From: a virus
Reading direction: 5' to 3' (one strand)
Virus record (IMG/VR): IMGVR_UViG_3300031920_000626
Location: 1 to 31,726 of that record
Length of the DNA: 31,726 nt
Positions 22,532 to 30,290 of this stretch are shown here, piece by piece (within the stretch, counting starts at the first letter, position 1; each line of letters opens with the position of its first letter). The position numbers and the translations under genes were made by a program. The notes beneath the pieces were generated by a model. That model ran no database searches, was not told the origin of the DNA, and worked only from the letters and a program-made list of their open reading frames with translations.

Positions 22532-23322
22532 TTCTCTTCCTTTAGCAGGGGGTGATCTTGCATAGCTTCTGGATGTTTTCCTTCGTATTTCTCTATTCTG
22601 TGGTTGGGGTCAGTTATTTTCCCGTTGTCGTCAATATGCCATCCATAGTCAAATGGTTCGCCAAAGCGAGTTTCCCACCACTTTTTTTTGTGCAAAAATC
22701 TGTCAACACTTTTAACGAAAGCATAGTGGTGGTACATGATGTATTTGAGAACCACCACACTGTCATGGTCCCAATGAATTTTTCTATTTTCCCACTCCAT
22801 TCTGTTGTCATCAACAAATTTGCACTTTGGAGTGATCTTGAACAGCCTGGGGAATTCCTGAAGAGTGCAGTGGTCAAGGTCGTTCACGAACGTTAAACTT
22901 GCGAAATAAGCTGCAAATTTATTTTTGGAGTTCAAAATTTTTGCAGACTTCTTTACGATCTTTAGTGTGTGTTTGGTATAAACTTCATCGCCATCAACAA
23001 TGAGTAGCCATCCATCAGGATTCAGTTCCTTTATTTTTTCTAGCCCAACATTGCGCTGGTCTTTGTCTGATTTCTCATTCGCTTCTATGTAGTGAATCTT
23101 GTCCCAACCATTGCCTGATTCATCTTCGAAATCAATTATTTTCTTTATTTTGTCTATCGTGCCGTCTGTGGACCGGGGCTCTGCACCAATTGCAATTGAC
23201 TCTTGGTAAGCTCCTTCTACGATTACGAGGTCATCCACATAAGGCAGGACAGACCAGATGGCTTGTTCAACAAATTCTGTTTCGTTGAACACGGTCATCA
23301 GTACTGAGAGTCTTTTACACAT
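22528..23322 (-). CDS. GT2 family glycosyltransferase A
   Basis: This 264-residue GT-A-fold transferase has a family-2 start (LSVLMTVFNETEFVEQAI), then PRSTDGT (49-55) and a DGD metal motif at 110-112 (LIVDGDEVY). The C-terminal part is rich in Trp, His and Tyr and includes KWWETRFG and EGKHPEAM near the end. It would use a nucleotide sugar made by the operon and add it to a glycan, lipid, protein or nucleobase; the acceptor is unknown. The second GT2 at 27771 shares its overall layout and the closing G-K/R-HPE-x-M motif, so the two are probably paralogues. No membrane segments are present, so it is a soluble enzyme. Its stop overlaps the dehydrogenase start (ATGA). Confidence 0.85.
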   Translation of the reverse strand: MCKRLSVLMTVFNETEFVEQAIWSVLPYVDDLVIVEGAYQESIAIGAEPRSTDGTIDKIKKIIDFEDESGNGWDKIHYIEANEKSDKDQRNVGLEKIKELNPDGWLLIVDGDEVYTKHTLKIVKKSAKILNSKNKFAAYFASLTFVNDLDHCTLQEFPRLFKITPKCKFVDDNRMEWENRKIHWDHDSVVVLKYIMYHHYAFVKSVDRFLHKKKWWETRFGEPFDYGWHIDDNGKITDPNHRIEKYEGKHPEAMQDHPLLKEEK

Positions 23323-23539
23323 ATTTCGTTACTGAGCTTTCCTCTTGCTTGGTCATTCCGTTTTTGACCCTGACCAGTTCCGTTTTCAGATCGGCCAGAT
23401 CATCAGACAACCTGCTAATCAGTGTGACGTTGTTATTTTGTTGTTCGAAAAGCCTTCGAATTGAATCAACCATTTCTCCGAATTGTTTGTTCAGAGCGTC
23501 AATTCTTTCCGTCATTTCTTTCGTTGTTACTGGTGCCAT
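23315..23539 (-). CDS. Small coiled-coil protein within the glycan operon (74 aa)
   Basis: This 74-residue protein is almost entirely one predicted coiled coil. Heptad-like hydrophobic positions run through MTERIDALNKQFGEMVDSI and onward to LADLKTELVRVK. There is no signal or membrane segment. AAGGAG lies seven bases before the ATG and the stop overlaps GT2 A by eight bases, so it is co-translated. It may scaffold sugar enzymes or be an unrelated small virion or regulatory protein inserted in the operon. No known family is recognised. The coding call is supported by the good ribosome-binding site and overlap. Confidence 0.7.
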   Translation of the reverse strand: MAPVTTKEMTERIDALNKQFGEMVDSIRRLFEQQNNNVTLISRLSDDLADLKTELVRVKNGMTKQEESSVTKYV

Positions 23540-23578
23540 GTTTGTTTCTCCTTGTTAGGTTTGCTTCTAATATTGGCA

Positions 23579-24583
23579 TTAAGTTGCCGGTTTGTCAATA
23601 CTTCTTGTTGCCTCAATAGATTGCTGAAGCAACTCACACACTCCGGGATAGAGACCTATTCGAGGTCGATAACCGAGAGTTGTACTTGTCTTATCGATCG
23701 AAGCGAGCGTTTCTTTTGATTCCCCGGTCCTTAATGGGAGGAGAACTTTACAGAAACCTTCTCTCTCTGTTATTTTTTTTGCAATTCCAATTACCATATC
23801 TGCGACTTCCATAATTGAATAATTAACTCCGGTCCCGACATTAAAAACTTCGCCCGATATTTGTTCGGTGTCTCTATCCATCAGTGCTTTCATAGCTAAA
23901 AGATTGGCACTGACGACATCGCTTACGTGAGTAAAGTCTCTCTTTTGTTCGCCTGTTCCTACTATCGTTAGGGGTTTGTTATTCAAAACTTGATTTATGA
24001 ATAAGCCAACGACTGGAGCGTGTTTTCCTTCTAGGGGAGAATTTTTTCCATAAACGTTGAAATATCTGAGAATTATGTTATTGATTCCGTGAAGCTTTCC
24101 CCAAGTCTGACAGTAAAGCTCCCCCATAAGTTTGGATACAGAGTATGGTGTCTGACAATTTGGAACAGCGTCGGGCATACAGGGCATTTCTGCATCTGGC
24201 CCGTAACAGCTCGAAGAAGATGAATAGATAATATTCTTAATCTGAAGCATCTTCATCATCTCAAGTACATTTAGTGTTCCTCTGACATTTGTTTCGTTGG
24301 TGAGAAAAGGTTTCTGTATTGACGGTTGAATTCTTGCCTCGGCAGCAAGATGGAACACTCCCTTTGCCCCCTGGAAATAGGAGTAAGCACTTGACAGATC
24401 ATTCCAATTCGAGATGTCTATGTTCAGAAATTTCAGTCGTTCATGTTTCGGGATGTTCCTCTCAAATCCTGAGGACAGATTATCGACAACAATCACGCTC
24501 TTGCCGAATGAAAGTAATTGATCGGCCAAGTGCGACCCAATAAATCCAGCTCCGCCTGTGACTATGAATGTGCTCTCGTTCAT
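23579..24583 (-). CDS. NAD-dependent nucleotide-sugar epimerase (GalE/WbpP-like SDR)
   Basis: This extended short-chain dehydrogenase has 334 residues. The NAD-binding motif is TGGAGFIGSH (9-18), the active site has SSSSSCYG (121-128) and YSVSK (147-151, catalytic Tyr147 and Lys151), followed by LRYFNVYG. LAAEARIQPSIQKP and the length place it with UDP-hexose or UDP-N-acetylhexosamine 4-epimerases such as GalE and WbpP. It would change the C4 configuration of a nucleotide sugar for the neighbouring transferases. The ATG overlaps the stop of the GT4 gene (ATGA). Whether it acts on acetylated or plain hexose cannot be decided from sequence alone. Confidence 0.85.
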   Translation of the reverse strand: MNESTFIVTGGAGFIGSHLADQLLSFGKSVIVVDNLSSGFERNIPKHERLKFLNIDISNWNDLSSAYSYFQGAKGVFHLAAEARIQPSIQKPFLTNETNVRGTLNVLEMMKMLQIKNIIYSSSSSCYGPDAEMPCMPDAVPNCQTPYSVSKLMGELYCQTWGKLHGINNIILRYFNVYGKNSPLEGKHAPVVGLFINQVLNNKPLTIVGTGEQKRDFTHVSDVVSANLLAMKALMDRDTEQISGEVFNVGTGVNYSIMEVADMVIGIAKKITEREGFCKVLLPLRTGESKETLASIDKTSTTLGYRPRIGLYPGVCELLQQSIEATRSIDKPAT

Positions 24584-25503
24584 TTGCTCCCCTTTAAGAT
24601 TCTTTCGTATTGTTTGAGATAATCTTTCGCAATTTTAACGTTGTTGAAATTATCATGTGCATATTTTCGACACCCTTCGTGGTCAATTTTACCCACCTTC
24701 AACATAGCTCTGAGGATATCTTGATCCGAATCGCACAAGAAAGCAACATCTTTATTGAGTATTTCTATGTGGGCAGCAGTGTTTCTTGCAATCACTGGCG
24801 TGCCTGAAATCAAAGCCTCAACATTTACTAAGCAGAATGCGTCTCTTATCTTACCTATATTCAGAACTGCCTTAGCTTTTGACAGGACCTCGGCTTTCAC
24901 CTTCCCGTTGATTGCTCCAAGATATTCTATCTTATCATCACAATTCTCTTTTATCAGGTTTATCATCTCTTGATTATTGCCTGTTCCCGCAATTTTCAAA
25001 TTGAATTTGTATTGCCTCGCCAGGTAGATAGAAGTGAGCAGACCCTTTGCCTCTCCCCAATCAGTCCCGGCCATCCATAAAAAATAATCATCTTTTTGGT
25101 CAGAGAAAATGAAATCTTCAGGAGAAATACAGTTATGAACATAGTGCGGGCAGCTTAATCTGTCTGAGATGTACTTGCTGATACAGATTATATGAGGGCT
25201 GTTTTTGATTTCTTCTAGCCAATCAGGGTCGCTTTCGTGCCCGCCACCGTGAATTGTGTAGGCCCAAGGTTTGCCAAAACTTTCGCAATATTCGAAGTCC
25301 TGATGATGAAAGTGAATTATGTCTGTGTCTTCTGGGATTTCCTGTACGATAGGCACAGGGGCCGAAACAGACGAAGGGAGTACCTTCATATAGACATCGT
25401 GCCCTAGGGCCTTTAAACCGGCTGATAAGCTCTCTACGACCCTTTCTGTCCCCATACTATCTTTCGCCGGAGCATGATAATCACAGTATTGTACTATTTT
25501 CAA
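24580..25503 (-). CDS. GT4 family glycosyltransferase
   Basis: This is a 307-residue GT-B-fold transferase. The N-terminal domain has the acceptor-side glycine-rich region near DSMGTERVVESLS and IIHFHHQDF. The C-terminal domain has LKIAGTGNNQEM and the family donor-binding segment RDAFCLVNVEALISGTPVIA (220-239); Glu229 matches the second Glu of the E-x7-E motif, while the first is Asp221. It is somewhat shorter than the usual 350-380 residues. The start is TTG at 25501-25503 with GAGGGAG six bases upstream, and the gene overlaps the dehydratase gene by 23 bases. It would transfer an activated sugar from the operon; the acceptor is unknown. Confidence 0.82.
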   Translation of the reverse strand: MKIVQYCDYHAPAKDSMGTERVVESLSAGLKALGHDVYMKVLPSSVSAPVPIVQEIPEDTDIIHFHHQDFEYCESFGKPWAYTIHGGGHESDPDWLEEIKNSPHIICISKYISDRLSCPHYVHNCISPEDFIFSDQKDDYFLWMAGTDWGEAKGLLTSIYLARQYKFNLKIAGTGNNQEMINLIKENCDDKIEYLGAINGKVKAEVLSKAKAVLNIGKIRDAFCLVNVEALISGTPVIARNTAAHIEILNKDVAFLCDSDQDILRAMLKVGKIDHEGCRKYAHDNFNNVKIAKDYLKQYERILKGSK

Positions 25504-26422
25504 AACGGGCTCCCTCGTAGAATTTGATGATTTTGGCGATCTCAGTTTTGAGTTTTCTTTCCTGCTCCCACCCTAATTCTTTCTTTATTTTGGAGCTGTC
25601 AAGGGCATATCTGATATCTTGTCCTGGCCTGTTGGGAACAAAATCAGTAGTGTCTGAGCTAATTTCTTCACCAAATTGAGACAAAACAATATCAATTATC
25701 TGTAAAACGTCATACTCTTCATCACTGGAAATATTATACAATTCACCGTCTGTTCCTCTTTCCATCACTTGCAGAATCGCATCACAATTATCTTTTACGT
25801 GAATCCAATTTCTGATATATTCGCCTGTTCCGTGTATCAATATCTTTTCATCATTCAGAAATCGGTTAATGCAATTTGGTATCAATTTCTCATAATGCTG
25901 TCTGGTTCCGTAATTATTTGTCGTTCTCGTTATCCTGTAGGGAATGTCAAACGTTCTGCCCCATGCTCCAATTAACATTTCTGCACATGCTTTTGTTGAG
26001 GCGTAGGGGTTGCTTGGATTTCTGTAGGTGGTCTCTTTGAATGACCCATCTATGATATCGCCGAACACTTCGTCTGTTCCGATGTAGGTCAGTGTTGGTT
26101 TATTTTTTTCTTTCCGGATTAACTCTAAGAGATTGTATGTTGCCAAGATATTGCTCTCTATGAAAATTGCACTATCTTCAATGGAACAGTCTACAGAAGA
26201 TTCTGCAGCAAAATGAACAATATGTTCGCACCTCGGCAGGGTTTTTAAATCCTTGATGTCAACTTTCGTAAATGAGTAATTCTCAGATTCTGGTGAGAAA
26301 TTAATATTTGATGCATAGGTAACCTTGTCGTAATTAATTACCCTGTATCCCTTCTTCAGGGCTAGTTCTATGAAGTGAGAACCAATAAACCCAAGACCAC
26401 CTGTAACCAATATTGTACTCAC
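25481..26422 (-). CDS. NDP-glucose 4,6-dehydratase, RmlB-like
   Basis: This 313-residue extended SDR has VTGGLGFIGSH (6-16), HFAAESSVDCSI (70-81), GTDEVFGD (115-122) with Asp117 and Glu118 as the catalytic acid-base pair, YASTK (140-144), and NNYGTRQHYEKLIP, a close form of the RmlB signature. The family turns a nucleotide-diphosphoglucose into the 4-keto-6-deoxy sugar, the entry step to deoxysugars. It is slightly shorter than typical RmlB (about 350). The gene directly follows the E1/RfbH-like dehydrase, whose expected substrate is just such a 4-keto-6-deoxy sugar. The start is GTG at 26420-26422 overlapping the previous stop (GTGA). The nucleotide could be dTDP, or CDP as in RfbG pathways. 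Confidence 0.85.
   Translation of the reverse strand: MSTILVTGGLGFIGSHFIELALKKGYRVINYDKVTYASNINFSPESENYSFTKVDIKDLKTLPRCEHIVHFAAESSVDCSIEDSAIFIESNILATYNLLELIRKEKNKPTLTYIGTDEVFGDIIDGSFKETTYRNPSNPYASTKACAEMLIGAWGRTFDIPYRITRTTNNYGTRQHYEKLIPNCINRFLNDEKILIHGTGEYIRNWIHVKDNCDAILQVMERGTDGELYNISSDEEYDVLQIIDIVLSQFGEEISSDTTDFVPNRPGQDIRYALDSSKIKKELGWEQERKLKTEIAKIIKFYEGARFENSTIL
25510..25516 (-). promoter_or_regulatory. RBS fixing the TTG start of the GT4 gene
   Basis: GAGGGAG on the minus strand lies six bases before the TTG at 25501-25503, inside the end of the 4,6-dehydratase gene. It supports the non-ATG start and coupling. Confidence 0.55.
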
Positions 26423-27762
26423 TTGTCACCACTGAAAAAGCTTTCTACTACTTCCTCTATGTACTTTATTTTCTCTTCTGTTATTCCAATGAACGTCCCG
26501 ATGAAGAACGAATTCGTGGTAACTTGCTTGGCAACCGGGAAGTCTTTGCTTAAATCTGGAGAGATTGTTTTAGCTAGGTCGGAGTATCCCGAGTGAGCAA
26601 GAATGTTCCCGCTGAAGTATGACCTAGTTTGAATTCTGTTCTTCTCTAGGTGGTCTACGAACTGTTGTTTGGTGAATGTTGCCCCTTCTTTCACTGTTAG
26701 GAGATAGGCAAACCAACATGGGTCTGAATTCTTTTCAGCAACAGGAAGATGAAAATGCTTCTCATGTTTCTTGAATATTTTGCTCAAGCTTTTGAAATTA
26801 TTTCTTCGGCTCTCATCAAATTTATCGACTTTCTTTAGTTGTTCAAGACCCATTGCCGCCTGCAAATCTAGAGGTTTAAGGTTGTAACCTACTTCATTGA
26901 ATACATATCTGTGATCGTATACAACCTCCGGAAATCCTGGCAACCATTTTTTAAATCTGTTCTTGCAAGCAGTCTGCGCCACTACATTTCCCGGAGTTTT
27001 CATGTTGCAGAAACAGCCACGACCCCAATCTCGAAGGCTGTACAAAACCTTGTGAGCGTTGCTGTCGTTGGTTGCTACAAACCCTCCCTCTCCTGTCGTT
27101 ATGTGGTGAGCAGGGAAGAAGGAGCAGGTAGATAAGTGCCCGAAAGCTCCAAGTTTGGTGCCATTATACGTTGACCCTAGCGCGTCACAGGAGTCCTCGA
27201 ACAAATACAAATTATATTTTTTGACAAGCCCCATGAGCCTGTCCATGTCTGGAGGGTTGCCGAGAACGTGAGCGAACATTATTGCTTTTATGTCCCCGTG
27301 CTCTTCTAATTTCTGTTCTACTTGGTCCAAATCTAGGTTCAACGAAGGCAAGGTTACATCCACAAAGACGGGAGTGAACCCTAGCTGCAATATCGGATTG
27401 AGAGTGGTAGGGAAACACACAACTGGGGTTAAAATCTTGTCCCCATTCTTCATATTGTACAGATTTGGTGACTTTGCTGCAGCCATCATCAACAGATTCG
27501 CTGAGCTTCCCGAGTTAGTAAAAATGCCCCTGGTCCTCCCGAGCAAGGGCGGGAACTTTTGTTCAAAAATCTTAGTTTGTGGGCCAACTATGAGCCATTC
27601 GTCCATCAAAGACCTGACTGCAGCGACATATTCGTTCTCGTCATACACTGCGCCCGAGTAGGCGACCCAATCCTTGTCCTTGTCCCAAGTGGAGTCCTGT
27701 TTTTCTTGGTAAAATTCCCTAAGAAGCTGCAATATTTTTTCTTTTTTCTCTTCCAAAGACAT
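26419..27762 (-). CDS. E1/RfbH-type PLP 3-dehydrase with Fe-S cysteine pattern
   Basis: This 447-residue protein of the DegT/DnrJ/EryC1/StrS fold has SFFPAHHITTGEGG (214-227), where His220 stands in place of the PLP-binding lysine. This is the mark of RfbH/E1-type sugar C3-dehydrases (and of ColD-like enzymes) rather than aminotransferases. Cys192, Cys250, Cys252 and Cys266 give C-x57-C-x-C-x13-C. E1 is known for C-x57-C-x-C-x7-C, which holds a [2Fe-2S] cluster. NSGSSANL (83-90), FEDSCDALGS and YNLKPLDLQAAMG support the fold. The expected reaction removes the C3 hydroxyl of a 4-keto-6-deoxy nucleotide sugar and needs an E3-like reductase, not seen here. It precedes the 4,6-dehydratase. The longer last cysteine spacing is unusual. 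Confidence 0.85.
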   Translation of the reverse strand: MSLEEKKEKILQLLREFYQEKQDSTWDKDKDWVAYSGAVYDENEYVAAVRSLMDEWLIVGPQTKIFEQKFPPLLGRTRGIFTNSGSSANLLMMAAAKSPNLYNMKNGDKILTPVVCFPTTLNPILQLGFTPVFVDVTLPSLNLDLDQVEQKLEEHGDIKAIMFAHVLGNPPDMDRLMGLVKKYNLYLFEDSCDALGSTYNGTKLGAFGHLSTCSFFPAHHITTGEGGFVATNDSNAHKVLYSLRDWGRGCFCNMKTPGNVVAQTACKNRFKKWLPGFPEVVYDHRYVFNEVGYNLKPLDLQAAMGLEQLKKVDKFDESRRNNFKSLSKIFKKHEKHFHLPVAEKNSDPCWFAYLLTVKEGATFTKQQFVDHLEKNRIQTRSYFSGNILAHSGYSDLAKTISPDLSKDFPVAKQVTTNSFFIGTFIGITEEKIKYIEEVVESFFSGDK

Positions 27763-27770
27763 GGGGACTC

Positions 27771-28598
27771 CTAGTAAAGGTGTTCAGTGTAACACTTGTG
27801 TGTCTTCATCATTTCTGGGTGTCTGCCTGTGAAGTCTCTGTACTTGTTTTGTTCAAAAAAGGCCCAATTCTTGTTCATATAGTGGGCATAAAATTCTTCT
27901 GCCACACTGTTTTCGAAATTCTTGTAAAATTCATACTTTGCTTTGATCCTGTCGTACCCAACGCAGCTGTAGTGGAAGGGTCTTAGCATTTTTGGATAGT
28001 CAAAGTTGGCTTTTAGCACGTATTCTGGGGTGTTTGGGGGGCGGGGTTCGTTAATTCCTCCCGCATAAATCCAAATATTTTTGTCAGGGTAAAACATCCC
28101 TGCCCCTCCCTCTGTTAGCACTGCGTCGGGGGTCAATTTAGAGATTCTTGGGTTGCGAAAGTCCTTAAAATGCCAAAAATCAGGAGCAAAATAGTTCATC
28201 CAAACATTTAGCCCCAAAATGTTGTTCTTGTCGCATTTTCCAAGGAAGTTTTTCATGGGAGAGAGGGCCGCTTTTGGCCATATTTCGTCAGCTCCGCACA
28301 AAAACAACCAATCCCCGCCCATTTTTTTTGCCATTTCCACGGCAGGAGTAAGTGACTCCCCGTGCGTTTTTGGTTCTTTTTCTGAAAGGATTAAATGACA
28401 TTTTGTGCTTTTTTTCAACCATTTGTCGATAATTTCAGGAGTTTTGTCTGTCGATCGGTGACCAAGACCTATTTCTAGTGAATCTTTCATGCCGATATCG
28501 ACAATGATCAGCTCATCAACAAAATCATGAACAGAAGAAATGGCATAATCGAGAAATAGCTCCTCATTATACGCCGGAATCATCCCTATTAATTTCAT
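27771..28598 (-). CDS. GT2 family glycosyltransferase B
   Basis: This 275-residue GT-A-type transferase has IGMIPAYNEELFLDYAI at the start, GHRSTDKTPE at 46-55 and LFLCGADEIWP at 98-108. In the last, the usual DxD reads G-A-D, so the first Asp is lost and Asp104 kept. The C-terminus has TGRHPEMMKTH, the same G-K/R-HPE-x-M ending as GT2 A at 22528, and both are Trp/Tyr-rich, so the pair look paralogous. The altered metal motif may mean metal-independent or changed activity. The gene starts in an ATGA overlap with the transketolase C-part and ends nine bases before the dehydrase gene. Acceptor and donor are unknown. Confidence 0.82.
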   Translation of the reverse strand: MKLIGMIPAYNEELFLDYAISSVHDFVDELIIVDIGMKDSLEIGLGHRSTDKTPEIIDKWLKKSTKCHLILSEKEPKTHGESLTPAVEMAKKMGGDWLFLCGADEIWPKAALSPMKNFLGKCDKNNILGLNVWMNYFAPDFWHFKDFRNPRISKLTPDAVLTEGGAGMFYPDKNIWIYAGGINEPRPPNTPEYVLKANFDYPKMLRPFHYSCVGYDRIKAKYEFYKNFENSVAEEFYAHYMNKNWAFFEQNKYRDFTGRHPEMMKTHKCYTEHLY

Positions 28599-29518
28599 GC
28601 GAGCCCCTCATAATTTGACGCGAAATTGTAGATATCTTCTTCTGATATTCCCGCCGTTTTCCTTAGAAAATCCTGGTCGCCGACTGTTTTATTCACGACA
28701 TTTGGTATCGAAAAGCTCTTAATTGGAATGGTCTGCTTATTCGAGTAAAGCAACTCAATTATTGAAGAAGCTAACCCATTGTTGTCTATATTTTCTTCAG
28801 CAACTATGACTATTTTCTTGTCTTTTATCGAGCTTAAAATCAGAGAATCATCCAAGGGCCTTATTGTCGGCAAAGAAACAACACAAGATTTTATGCCTTG
28901 TTTGTCTAACCTTTTTGCCACGTTCGATACGACCGACAGCATTCCTCCGGAAACAAAAAAACATATTTCATTTCCTTCTTGGACAGTGATTCCTTTTCCT
29001 ATTTCAAATTTTGTTCCCTTTTTATGCACTATGGGTTCTCCTCCTCTTCCTATCCTGAGATAAGATGGACCTTGTTTTTTTATCATGTTGTGAGTTAGAA
29101 CAGATGTTTCTATTGGGTCTCCCGGAGAAAGAATATCAATGCCTGGGAGAGATTTAATCAGAGAAACATCGTCAATTCCGTAGTGTGTCGGCCCGCCGAG
29201 TCCGTAGCTATAGCCTGCCCCAACTCCTACAATTTTGACGTTAAGTCCGTTGTAAATTATGTCGTTCCTTATCTGCTCTAAGCACCTAATACTCACGAAA
29301 GGAACTATTGAATATACTATTGGGATGAATCCTTCGAGTGCCAGGCCAGCTGCCACGCCTATCATGTTGGCTTCTGCAATCCCCATGTTCAAAAATCTGT
29401 CAGGATATTTTTTTCGTATAGGATCGAACAATTTAAACCCTAAATCTCCCGTCAAGAAGATAGATTTTTCCTCGTAATCACTAATCTCTTCAATAGCTTT
29501 GAAAAAACTATTTCGCAT
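28595..29518 (-). CDS. Transketolase-like, C-terminal (pyrimidine-binding) subunit
   Basis: This 307-residue protein covers the second half of transketolase/DXS-type enzymes. FLTGDLGF lies near the start and MGIAEANMIGVAAGLA follows at 45-60, where Glu49 is the glutamate that activates thiamine diphosphate. GVGAGYSYGLGGPTHYG, DILSPGDP and YLRIGRGGEP come next, then a C-terminal transketolase domain. It pairs with the N-part gene just upstream; split transketolases act as heteromers. The ATG at 29516-29518 lies inside the end of the N-part gene (11-base overlap) and gives a standard family start; a more distant in-frame start would add 16 unrelated residues. In this operon it may move a two-carbon ketol unit onto a sugar, or supply sedoheptulose-7-phosphate. 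Confidence 0.83.
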   Translation of the reverse strand: MRNSFFKAIEEISDYEEKSIFLTGDLGFKLFDPIRKKYPDRFLNMGIAEANMIGVAAGLALEGFIPIVYSIVPFVSIRCLEQIRNDIIYNGLNVKIVGVGAGYSYGLGGPTHYGIDDVSLIKSLPGIDILSPGDPIETSVLTHNMIKKQGPSYLRIGRGGEPIVHKKGTKFEIGKGITVQEGNEICFFVSGGMLSVVSNVAKRLDKQGIKSCVVSLPTIRPLDDSLILSSIKDKKIVIVAEENIDNNGLASSIIELLYSNKQTIPIKSFSIPNVVNKTVGDQDFLRKTAGISEEDIYNFASNYEGLA

Positions 29519-30290
29519 CAGATATCTCTTTGATCGCTGCCTGTAATTCTTCTGAGTTTGGGACACGATAGTGCCATTCTAATACGTTTTCCATGAAAGA
29601 AACACCCTTTCCTTTGACTGTATCGAGAGAAATAACGAAAGGCCGATGCCATCCTTTTGAAAAATGTTTGATTTCGACCAATTTTTTAAAGTCATGACCG
29701 TCAGTGCGGAGAGCATTCCAATTAAATGAGTTGAAAATTTTAATCAAATCACTGTTGAACACGTTCGAGCATTTGTCCAGGGCCTGATAGTTGTTGTTGT
29801 CGATGATACAGACTAGGTTGTCCAAATTTCTGGCCCCTGCGAATGCCGCTGCTTCCCAAACACTCCCTTCATTGCACTCTCCATCGCCTACTAAACAAAA
29901 AACACTGCCCTTTTCCTTCTTGATTTTCTTTGAATAAGCAATTCCGGCAGCAACAGACAGCCCGTGACCTAGTGACCCGGTCCCCACCCTTACTCCTGGA
30001 ATGTTATTGCTTGGATGCTCGCACAATAGGCTTCCGTTTTTGCAAAAATCATCATAGGTTTTTCTTGAGATGACCCCTTTTTCCATTAAAACGGAATACA
30101 GGGCGAGACCTGCGTGACCCTTACTCAAGATAAACTCGTCTTCTTCCTCCATTATGGAAAAATAGAGAGCAACTAAGGCCTCAACACATGAAAAATTGGG
30201 CCCAATGTGAGGCGTTTTGGTCGCAAAAGAGGATTTAAGAATGTTTTTTCTGATCTCTTTTGCGACCAATTTTAGGTCATTTTGATTCAT
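29508..30290 (-). CDS. Transketolase-like, N-terminal (TPP-binding) subunit
   Basis: This 260-residue protein is the thiamine-diphosphate-binding half of a split transketolase. LSKGHAGLALY (55-65), GTGSLGHGL (103-111) and GDGECNEGS (135-143) followed by IDNNN (163-167) make up the family TPP/Mg motif (GDG with a downstream Asn). EGSVWEAAAFAGARNLDN is typical. The C-terminus includes TVKGKGVSFMEN, again family-like. It begins inside the end of the SDR gene (14-base overlap) and its end overlaps the C-part. Both halves are of normal length, so a working enzyme is likely. Its place in a deoxysugar operon, rather than with pentose-phosphate genes, suggests a specialised substrate. Confidence 0.85.
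   Translation of the reverse strand: MNQNDLKLVAKEIRKNILKSSFATKTPHIGPNFSCVEALVALYFSIMEEEDEFILSKGHAGLALYSVLMEKGVISRKTYDDFCKNGSLLCEHPSNNIPGVRVGTGSLGHGLSVAAGIAYSKKIKKEKGSVFCLVGDGECNEGSVWEAAAFAGARNLDNLVCIIDNNNYQALDKCSNVFNSDLIKIFNSFNWNALRTDGHDFKKLVEIKHFSKGWHRPFVISLDTVKGKGVSFMENVLEWHYRVPNSEELQAAIKEISDAK

Noticed and set aside
22614-22877. An 87-residue minus-strand frame inside GT2 A
   Set aside because: It is a second-frame shadow of a gene with DGD and HPE motifs; no start signal.
27290-27661. A 123-residue plus-strand frame opposite the E1-like dehydrase
   Set aside because: It is an antisense shadow of a well-supported gene; no ribosome-binding site or motif is seen.
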